DNA of 7,603 nt, taken from positions 1-7,603 of the forward strand of contig WJKD01000854.1 of NCBI GenBank assembly GCA_014729315.1. The letters are read 5' to 3'. The stretch comes from Promethearchaeota archaeon. Its GTDB lineage: Archaea; Asgardarchaeota; Lokiarchaeia; Sigynarchaeales; SOKP01. Position 1 is the first letter of the stretch. Each line of letters opens with the position of its first letter. The translations under genes were made by a program, and so were the position numbers. This document shows positions 1 through 5,715 of the stretch, piece after piece. The notes beneath the pieces are model-generated. The model did not search any database and was not told the origin of the DNA. It worked only from the letters and a program-made list of their open reading frames with translations.

Positions 1-432
1 GTATATATTCCTTATAAAGAAAAGGTTACTGAATTTTTTTCCAATTACGATCCTTATCAAGAATCGTTAGAAGAGAAAAAGAAGATAGCCTCGATCCTTT
101 TAAATCCCGATATTTATGATTTTTTTGCCCTACTGAGAAGTAACTACTATATGATCGATAAAATTCCAAAAATATTTTCTGATTTTGCTGTTGCAGAAAT
201 ATTATTAGATAATCTTAAGAGACTGAACGTAATTACTGAGATAAAGGACAAGAAAGGTCAAGTTTGGATTGTTTTGCTCACTGATATCGAACCTTTGATT
301 ATTTTTCCCGAGTTTATGCTTCCAAACATTAGAAAAGCTTATAAAGGCCCAGACAGAAAAATTTCCTACGAAATAGCAAAAAAAGCTTACGATTTACTCG
401 AGGTTACTTTTCCAGAGGAGATAGAATTTTAA
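1..432 (+). CDS. C-terminal part of a winged-helix protein (5' truncated), paralogue of the 4388-5695 gene
   Basis: The reading frame is open from the first base to the TAA at 430-432, giving 143 residues of a protein that starts outside the window. The ATG at 151 is an internal methionine, because homology to the paralogue continues upstream of it. By eye, slightly more than half of about 125 aligned residues match the C-terminus of the protein at 4388-5695, including DKIPKI, LIIFPEF and LPNIRKAY, the KAYDLLE helix, and similar acidic/aromatic ends (PEEIEF versus PEKVDF). The region looks like a winged helix: helices through YDFFALLRSNYY and LLDNLKRLNVIT, then a beta wing around VWIVLLTDI, then a conserved helical cap. 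No catalytic motif is visible. The function is unknown; a regulatory or protein-interaction role is only an inference. The 45-base gap to the next gene would allow co-transcription. Confidence 0.85.
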   Translation, partial: VYIPYKEKVTEFFSNYDPYQESLEEKKKIASILLNPDIYDFFALLRSNYYMIDKIPKIFSDFAVAEILLDNLKRLNVITEIKDKKGQVWIVLLTDIEPLIIFPEFMLPNIRKAYKGPDRKISYEIAKKAYDLLEVTFPEEIEF

Positions 433-460
433 AATTATTTGTTTTAGCGTAATTTTATGA

Positions 461-469
461 AGAGTTGAT
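461..469 (+). promoter_or_regulatory. Candidate Shine-Dalgarno site for the 903-residue protein
   Basis: AGAGTTGAT matches seven of nine bases of an idealised GGAGGTGAT site and ends eight bases before the ATG at 478. It supports that start over the out-of-frame ATG at 471. An in-frame TGA at 472-474 rules out any longer protein. No convincing TATA box is seen in the 45-base gap, which fits translation from a transcript shared with the upstream gene. The match is imperfect and the site is only a candidate. Confidence 0.4.
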
Positions 470-477
470 TATGAAAA

Positions 478-3189
478 ATGTATTTATTTGAAGAACAAGA
501 TGTTGTAGATGTTAAAATAACGTGTAAAATGTGTTTGAAGGAAATCAAATTTCCTATTTCAGCTGAAGACTACCAAAAAATTGAAAAATTTCCGTTTAAA
601 AGAGAAATAATTCACGGAACACCAAAGCATAAGTTAGTTGTTTATATTAATAAAAATTTAGAAATCGATAATTTTAAGCTGGAGGATATTATAGACGAGG
701 AAGCTGAAAGGCAAAAACAGCAAGAAGAACTAACCAGAAAAGTCCTAACTAATATTGGTCTCACCACAGAGGAGGTTCAGTTATATTTTAGAACGACTGG
801 ACGAGACGCGATTTCCCTTGGTGAACTTTCCCTTTTAATTGATAAGCCAAAAGACGAGGTAAAAACTATCGCGGATAAATTCGTAGAAAAGGGTTTATTT
901 AAAGAAATCGTGGGTGCCACACCCCATTATTCCGCCTTACCTCCATATGCTGCGCTAGTTGGACAATTGGAGGAATTTGCTTCGTATATTAAGGATCTTA
1001 AGGAAAAAGCTCCAAGCGATTTAAGATCCTCCTTTTCTCAACTTGAAGCGCAAGCAGACGGTATTAAAAATCTTAAGGATTATACCGATTTTATGTTAGA
1101 TCTAAAGCAAAACACATTATCAAAACTATCGGATCAGAGAAAAGCATTCGATCAAACCACAGCGGTAATTGACGAAATTAAAAATCTCACGAGCGTTGTT
1201 GAGAAACTCGAAAGTGATACAAAAGAGATAATGGCTACCCAAATTGATGGTGTAACAAATCAATTTAAGAATATTAACGAGAAAATTACGAATAGTTTGG
1301 ATTCTGAAGTCCAAAATTTAACAACACAATTTAAAACAGTTAGCGAAAAAATATCTCGTAGTATGGACGGTCAAGTAAAAGCTTTGACCTCCCAATTTGA
1401 AGAGATTAGTAATTCTATTTCTGAAATCGTTGAAGCTCAAGTATCAGGGCTTACATCTCAATTTGAACAAATGAAAACAAGAATTTCAAGTAATCTTCAG
1501 AAATTAAGATTGGGTGTTCTCCAACAAGCAGTCGATCAAGTAATTGAGCGAAGTTTTAGCGATTGGATTAGTCATATCAACGAAAATCTGACACAAAAAT
1601 TGGGAAACATTGAAAAAATCGCAACGGACGGATTAGTAAAAACCCGAATTGCCTTAAACCGGCAAATTAGCGATATTAAATCACTCCAGGACGAGGGACT
1701 TCAAAATACTAAGATCATTCTTGAGAGTCAAGTTAACGAGATACAAAAAATACAAAAAGAAGGTATTGACCAGTTAATCGAAAGAATCAACGAACAACTT
1801 ATTGCAAGATTAAAAGAATCGCTTGATCAAACCATTAATAATGTAAGTGGAATAACGAGCACAACTTCGAAAACAAGTGAAAACATAAAGAACATCTTCG
1901 AAGATATTAGTCAAAGTTTTAGTAAAGCAATCACTATGGCAGACGAGAAACTGGGCGGTATTTCTGAAAAAGTATTCGAATCTTTTGATGATTTAAGAGA
2001 TATATTTTCCACCAAAATTATCAATACACTTAACGAAACATTAAACGAAATAATAGACCGAATCGAAATGAGCGAACAGGCGACCAGACAATTCTGGGAA
2101 AAAGCAATTTCTGGAGGAGGGGCTGCTGGTCTAACGATGACCGATGTCTGGTTTATTCAATCTCCAGAGGGTGCTAAAGCGCATATAAACGACGAATTAG
2201 TAAATGCTAAAATGCGTGTATTAATCGTTGCGCCTCAAATAACGGATGTGAGTCTAAAGGCGATTCAAGCGTGTAGATCCCACATTAATATTAGAATTGC
2301 TGCGAATATAGATATTCATGATGATGAACATATCTCAATCCTCAACGAATTAGATAAATTGGATAATGTAACATATAGAGGTCGAAAATTACAGAACTTA
2401 TGGGGGATTAATAAAGATTACGAAGAAGTCGTCGTGTGCGTGTTGTCAAAAAAAGAAGTTGGTGGCCTTGTAAAAACAGAGATTGCTGGTATAGGCAGTA
2501 TTATACAAGAACACATCAAGATATTTGTCCCAATATTAGAAGATGCTTGGATGGGGGCTCAGAAAGACATCTATCCAGGAATCAGATCAGTCGCAGCTAG
2601 TCATCCTTCAAAAATTCAACCAATATCACAACCAAAACCTCAACCGGAATCTAAACCAAAAACCCAACCAGGTAATAAATCAGCCCAACAAAAAACGCAA
2701 AAACCTAAAACGCCGTTAAAGACTCAACCAACACCTCAGAGAGAGCATGAACCTCAAGGTTCACAACCTATCGAGGAAAAATCACATACTGTATCAACTC
2801 AACCGAAATCCCAATTTATCTCACAGTCAAAACCTGCTGAAAATATTAGTAGACCAGAACCTCAACAACCGATAAAATCTGAACCAAAACCTCAACCCGT
2901 TTCACAACCTCAAAGCTATGGTAAAGAATTGTCAGGAGATAAAAGTGTTATATCTGAAAGTTTCAACGAGATTCTCCATAATCTTGAAAAATTTACCGGT
3001 CACGAAATTTCAACTAAATTAGACAATCTAAAAAAGCGTATCGAAGAAACCATCGGTTATACTGGTATTTTAAAACCTATGAATCTAACAATAAACACTC
3101 TAAGATTTAACAAAAATCGTTTAGATCCAACTTATATCACCCAATTAAGAAATAAAATTGAATTTTGGTTAAATAAACTCAATCTTTAG
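478..3189 (+). CDS. TrmB-like HTH protein with long 22-residue-repeat coiled coil, PLD-like domain and Pro/Gln-rich linker
   Basis: A 903-residue mosaic. Residues 1-75 form a small domain with C16 and C19 (CKMC) and H46 and H51 (HGTPKH), a possible zinc site. Residues 84-160 resemble the TrmB winged helix: IGLTTEEVQLYF opens it, KPKDEVKTIADKFVEKGLF is the likely recognition region, and HYSALPPYAAL matches the family's wing exit. Residues 165-550 are almost wholly coiled coil with 22-residue repeats. Residues 552-695 resemble the PLD-like C-terminal domain of TrmB-family regulators (VWFIQSPEG, AKMRVLIVAPQI, a WGINKDYEEVVV strand), but no HKD catalytic motif is present. Residues 712-813 are Pro/Gln/Lys-rich and probably disordered. 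Residues 819-903 form a helical tail containing FTGHEISTKL. No signal peptide or membrane segment is seen, so it is probably cytoplasmic. Classical TrmB regulators are far shorter, and here the DNA-binding and sensor-like domains lie about 390 residues apart, suggesting a scaffold or DNA-organising role. That role is inference; the domain calls are by eye. Confidence 0.85.
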   Translation: MYLFEEQDVVDVKITCKMCLKEIKFPISAEDYQKIEKFPFKREIIHGTPKHKLVVYINKNLEIDNFKLEDIIDEEAERQKQQEELTRKVLTNIGLTTEEVQLYFRTTGRDAISLGELSLLIDKPKDEVKTIADKFVEKGLFKEIVGATPHYSALPPYAALVGQLEEFASYIKDLKEKAPSDLRSSFSQLEAQADGIKNLKDYTDFMLDLKQNTLSKLSDQRKAFDQTTAVIDEIKNLTSVVEKLESDTKEIMATQIDGVTNQFKNINEKITNSLDSEVQNLTTQFKTVSEKISRSMDGQVKALTSQFEEISNSISEIVEAQVSGLTSQFEQMKTRISSNLQKLRLGVLQQAVDQVIERSFSDWISHINENLTQKLGNIEKIATDGLVKTRIALNRQISDIKSLQDEGLQNTKIILESQVNEIQKIQKEGIDQLIERINEQLIARLKESLDQTINNVSGITSTTSKTSENIKNIFEDISQSFSKAITMADEKLGGISEKVFESFDDLRDIFSTKIINTLNETLNEIIDRIEMSEQATRQFWEKAISGGGAAGLTMTDVWFIQSPEGAKAHINDELVNAKMRVLIVAPQITDVSLKAIQACRSHINIRIAANIDIHDDEHISILNELDKLDNVTYRGRKLQNLWGINKDYEEVVVCVLSKKEVGGLVKTEIAGIGSIIQEHIKIFVPILEDAWMGAQKDIYPGIRSVAASHPSKIQPISQPKPQPESKPKTQPGNKSAQQKTQKPKTPLKTQPTPQREHEPQGSQPIEEKSHTVSTQPKSQFISQSKPAENISRPEPQQPIKSEPKPQPVSQPQSYGKELSGDKSVISESFNEILHNLEKFTGHEISTKLDNLKKRIEETIGYTGILKPMNLTINTLRFNKNRLDPTYITQLRNKIEFWLNKLNL
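1237..1500 (+). repeat. Four tandem 22-residue coiled-coil repeats (66 bp units)
   Basis: Residues 254-275, 276-297, 298-319 and 320-341 of the 903-residue protein align without gaps. Every unit has a hydrophobic residue at positions 3, 6, 10, 13, 17 and 21, and T7, Q9, F10 and I17 are invariant. The hydrophobic spacing 3-4-3-4-4-4 gives six core positions per 22 residues (11/3 = 3.67), which is the hendecad pattern rather than the heptad. Hendecads favour a straight or slightly right-handed coiled coil. The DNA copies have diverged and the repeat is conserved at protein level, so this is selection on structure rather than a recent slippage event. Confidence 0.85.
1633..1764 (+). repeat. Second pair of 22-residue coiled-coil repeats
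   Basis: Residues 386-407 and 408-429 of the 903-residue protein form two gap-free units sharing the pattern L-x2-T-x-I-x-L-x2-Q-(I/V)-x-(D/E)-I-x2-(L/I)-Q-x-E-G. The preceding 22 residues (364-385, ending ATDG) look like a degenerate third copy. This unit differs in sequence from the 254-341 block. Its start lies exactly six 22-residue periods downstream of that block, although the hydrophobic phase is shifted by about two residues. Confidence 0.7.
2611..2919 (+). repeat. Pro/Gln/Lys/Ser-rich low-complexity linker
   Basis: Residues 712-814 of the 903-residue protein are built from degenerate QPKPQP, SQPK and TQP units with almost no hydrophobic residues, so they are probably an unstructured, flexible tether between the PLD-like domain and the C-terminal helical domain. 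At DNA level accaaaacctcaacc occurs exactly at 2631-2645 and again at 2883-2897, suggesting that the tract grew partly by internal duplication. Its length probably varies between related genomes. Confidence 0.75.
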
Positions 3190-3214
3190 CAATCTGCGTA
3201 TTTCTAATTAGCAT

Positions 3215-3240
3215 GGTTTTCTTCTCTAAACCTTTATTTT
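3215..3240 (+). terminator. Pyrimidine/T-rich tract after the 903-residue gene
   Basis: The tract begins 26 bases after the TAG at 3187-3189 and contains ggttttcttctct and cctttatttt. Archaeal transcription commonly ends at T-rich tracts without a hairpin, and no stem is visible here. In such AT-rich intergenic DNA the call is weak. Confidence 0.3.
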
Positions 3241-3253
3241 AAAACGATATAAT

Positions 3254-3270
3254 TCATATAGTATAATTTA
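3254..3270 (+). promoter_or_regulatory. Candidate TATA box of the metallo-beta-lactamase-fold gene
   Basis: TCATATAGTATAATTTA holds TATA-like sequence centred about 25 bases before the ATG at 3285. No Shine-Dalgarno-like sequence lies before that ATG. This spacing fits a leaderless or nearly leaderless archaeal transcript, and it suggests that the gene is transcribed separately from the gene 95 bases upstream. AT-rich background limits certainty. Confidence 0.4.
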
Positions 3271-3284
3271 CTTTCCTAAGTATA

Positions 3285-4280
3285 ATGAATAAGGGGATTA
3301 TAACTTTAAAGTCTTGCAAGTTTAATGATTACATCCACCACGTTGATTTAAAGGAGTTCGGAACTAATCGAATTTTATCTGCATTTATAGCTGAATTTGA
3401 CGATCAGACTCTTTTTTTAGATTGTGGTTCGTCTATAGAAGAAAAAAGGTTGATTAGATATTCAAAAAAACATAATATCCCTCTCTCTAGTGTTAATTAT
3501 CTAGTGACCAGCCATCATCATTTCGACCATACTGGTGGTATGTGGAAGTTATACGATAGAATTAAAAGGATTAATCCTGATGTGAAAATTATAACTAATC
3601 GTCAAACTAAAAACTTATTAAACGATTACGAATTCCATCTCAACCGAGCCAAACGCACATTTGGTAATTTTATAGGCGAGATGAAACCAATTGAAGAAAA
3701 AGCATTTGAATTAGTAGAACCAGAGGATAATTTCCATAAAAATGTTAAATCAATAGGAATTCTTAAAGAGTTCCGATTAAGAGACGAAATGATAAAGTTT
3801 GCGATCTTAAAAACCCCAGGACATACTCCCGACCACCAATGCCCCCTTTTTATAAAGAATGGAAAAATAGATTTTATTTATTTAGGGGAAGCAATAGGAA
3901 CATTATATCATTCAACAGAATTATTGACAATGCCAACATCTATGCCTGTGTTCTTTAATTATGACTCCTATATGGACACGCTAAGTAAACTCAAAAGATT
4001 AGAACCTCTCAACGCTGGATTTTGTCATTTCGGAATTGTCAGTGGAAAAAATAACATCAAAGCATTAATTACGGAGCACGAGACTTTTATGAAGGAGTTT
4101 AAAGAACGTATAATAGAGGCTTATGAAGAAAAACCCGAAACTAGATATGTTTTCGATAAAATTATGCCTTTTTTAACACCAAGGACAGATTTAGTCGGAA
4201 AAGATCATCCTATCATGCAGAATATTGTGTTAGGCGTTGTTTATGGGATGTTAATGGATTTAGGATATAGAAATAAATAA
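3285..4280 (+). CDS. Metallo-beta-lactamase-fold hydrolase
   Basis: A 331-residue protein of the MBL-fold superfamily, probably cytoplasmic because no signal peptide is seen. The metal-binding HxHxDH motif is clear as H77, H79, D81 and H82 (TSHHHFDHTGG), preceded by a buried strand ending in LFLDCGS. The third motif is H180 (KTPGHTPDH) and the last histidine is probably H248 (GFCHFG). The bridging acidic position, usually Asp, appears to be E202 (YLGEAIGT). The N-terminal about 250 residues form the catalytic domain; residues 255-331 look like a helical C-terminal extension. The pattern supports a dinuclear zinc or iron hydrolase, but the superfamily covers thioesters, phosphodiesters, lactones and oxidoreductases, and nothing here identifies the substrate. 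I do not recognise a named gene. The start at 3285 fits a TATA-like element about 25 bases upstream. It lies between two genes of the same paralogous family without an evident functional link. Confidence 0.88.
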   Translation: MNKGIITLKSCKFNDYIHHVDLKEFGTNRILSAFIAEFDDQTLFLDCGSSIEEKRLIRYSKKHNIPLSSVNYLVTSHHHFDHTGGMWKLYDRIKRINPDVKIITNRQTKNLLNDYEFHLNRAKRTFGNFIGEMKPIEEKAFELVEPEDNFHKNVKSIGILKEFRLRDEMIKFAILKTPGHTPDHQCPLFIKNGKIDFIYLGEAIGTLYHSTELLTMPTSMPVFFNYDSYMDTLSKLKRLEPLNAGFCHFGIVSGKNNIKALITEHETFMKEFKERIIEAYEEKPETRYVFDKIMPFLTPRTDLVGKDHPIMQNIVLGVVYGMLMDLGYRNK

Positions 4281-4303
4281 AACGTAAGGTTCTCGTTAGA
4301 AAG

Positions 4304-4319
4304 GTTTTATTTTTATTTG
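4304..4319 (+). terminator. T-rich terminator after the MBL-fold gene
   Basis: ggttttatttttatttg begins 23 bases after the stop codon at 4278-4280, on the coding strand. A T-rich tract of this kind is the usual signal for intrinsic termination in archaea. No hairpin is evident. Confidence 0.4.
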
Positions 4320-4355
4320 TATAGGAATATTTATATTTTTTCTTTATAAAGATTA

Positions 4356-4366
4356 TTTAAATATAA
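4356..4366 (+). promoter_or_regulatory. TATA box for the 435-residue winged-helix protein
   Basis: TTTAAATATAA is a good archaeal TATA match, with its centre 27 bases before the ATG at 4388. If transcription starts at or near that ATG the message is leaderless. The spacing favours ATG 4388 over the in-frame GTG at 4379, from which the box would be only about 18 bases away. Another TATA-like string (ttataaa, 4344-4350) lies slightly further upstream. Confidence 0.5.
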
Positions 4367-4387
4367 TTTTTCAATCTAGTGATTTTC

Positions 4388-5695
4388 ATGATTAAGGGAA
4401 TTCTAACATTCAGGTTTGATTTAAATCCCCAAAATAATGGGCTTATCAACCCAAATTTCAGAATTATTGATTTTGCTTTTTCAAATAAACAATATTCCCA
4501 TAATAATTATAATAAATTAATTACCAAAAACGATCTTTTCGGAATTTTTTATCATCATACATCTGGTTATCAAAACATCTCTAAACAATATTCTAATTAT
4601 TACTTAGGAAATCTAAAACAGACTCCTTTCAAAGTAATATCTTTTTACGAGCAAGATAACAATGGAAATCAATATATCGCTCTTTCGGTATTTGACTTTG
4701 ACGATGAACTCGAATTATATTATGACCTGATAAAAGATTTGGGTCAGAAACTAAGTGATTTATTTAATAAATATAGAAGAGCAAAAATATCTAGAGATCT
4801 TAAATTAATTGAAGTCGCAAAAGAAAATATATTAGAAGAATTAAAATTTACGATATTCCAAGTAGAAAGATTATCGAATCTAACTCAACTTCAAAAATTA
4901 GCTCTCATTTTTCGTGGAAAGGAAAGAACTGAGATTCTCGAGCAACTGAGAAGTAAACCTTGTTCTAAATCCTTTTTAAAAGAAAAAATCCGGAATATGA
5001 ATCCTAATATCAATTTTGACATTCTAATGGAACCCTTTTTTGAATTAAAGATTGTTAGAAGGGAATGGATCTCTGACGGGAAAAAAAAATATGTCTCTAA
5101 AACCGATGGTGAGCAGAATAGCCAAACAAAGCTAAAGAAAACTGAAGAAGCGGAGCGTGAGATTGTGATGGAAGAGGGGGAATATTATTTTTTAGTTAAA
5201 GATATTCTTATCGCGCGCGGACCCAACAAGGCTATAGTTCAATCTATCAAGGGTTCTGGGAAAGAAGAGTTATTTAAAAAATACAAAGAATTAATTGATA
5301 ACTATTTCGAGTCTTATGATCCTTTTTCTCAAACACAAAAAGAAATAGTTGATTTATCTTCCGTGTTATTAAAACCAGATTTATACGATTTTATTTCACT
5401 AATGAGAAACAATTTTTACCCTTTAGACAAAATTCCTAAGATCTTATCACCTTGGGCAGATTTTAATTTTATTTTAGAAGAATTATCCCGGCTTGACATA
5501 ATAACAATTCTTAAGGATGCAAAGAAAAGAAAATGGTTAGCTTTACTCTCTGATATTAAACCTTTGATTATTTTTCCAGAATTTATTCTTCCTAATATTA
5601 GAAAAGCCTACATTGAGCAGAAAATATCATTTGAAGTAGCTCAAAAAGCTTACGATCTTCTCGAATACACTTATCCAGAAAAAGTCGATTTTTAA
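4388..5695 (+). CDS. Multi-domain protein with possible longin-like N-terminus and two winged helices; paralogue of the gene at the left edge
   Basis: A 435-residue protein from ATG 4388. An in-frame GTG at 4379 would add three residues, but the TATA spacing favours the ATG; GTGAT at 4379-4383 may instead act as a weak ribosome binding site. Residues 1-125 are a mixed alpha/beta domain (KGILTFRFD, LFGIFYHH, FKVISFYE, QYIALSVFDF, then a helix) whose strand order recalls longin-like domains common in Asgard proteins; this is tentative. Residues 130-165 are helical. Residues about 162-240 resemble a winged helix (LTQLQKLALIF to REWISDGKKKYVSK), followed by a charged linker. Residues about 315-408 form a second winged helix plus a conserved cap (PLIIFPEFILPNIRKAY), shared with the truncated protein at 1-432. 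No membrane segment, signal peptide or enzymatic motif is seen. The function is unknown; a regulatory adaptor is the likeliest guess. It is convergent with uvsE, with 20 bases between stop codons, so the two transcripts may overlap. Confidence 0.85.
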   Translation: MIKGILTFRFDLNPQNNGLINPNFRIIDFAFSNKQYSHNNYNKLITKNDLFGIFYHHTSGYQNISKQYSNYYLGNLKQTPFKVISFYEQDNNGNQYIALSVFDFDDELELYYDLIKDLGQKLSDLFNKYRRAKISRDLKLIEVAKENILEELKFTIFQVERLSNLTQLQKLALIFRGKERTEILEQLRSKPCSKSFLKEKIRNMNPNINFDILMEPFFELKIVRREWISDGKKKYVSKTDGEQNSQTKLKKTEEAEREIVMEEGEYYFLVKDILIARGPNKAIVQSIKGSGKEELFKKYKELIDNYFESYDPFSQTQKEIVDLSSVLLKPDLYDFISLMRNNFYPLDKIPKILSPWADFNFILEELSRLDIITILKDAKKRKWLALLSDIKPLIIFPEFILPNIRKAYIEQKISFEVAQKAYDLLEYTYPEKVDF

Positions 5696-5715
5696 AACCT
5701 TTCTTAAGTTTAAGT

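Noticed and set aside
151..432. A complete 93-residue protein starting at ATG 151
   Set aside because: The same frame is open to the window edge, and residues upstream of this methionine still align to the paralogue (PDIYDFF versus PDLYDFI), so it is the tail of a longer gene.
1126..1314. A 62-codon open frame on the minus strand
   Set aside because: It lies wholly inside the repetitive coiled-coil coding region of the plus-strand gene, has no domain signature and has no plausible ribosome binding site; it is a shadow of that gene.
1237..1764. Methyl-accepting chemotaxis signalling domain, suggested by the long Gln/Ser/Thr-rich coiled coil
   Set aside because: No conserved hairpin-tip motif, HAMP domain or transmembrane helix is present, and the period is 22 residues rather than heptads.
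2146..2550. Phospholipase D or nuclease activity in the PLD-like domain
   Set aside because: No HxKxxxxD catalytic motif can be found; the domain resembles the non-catalytic sensor-type version found in TrmB-family regulators.
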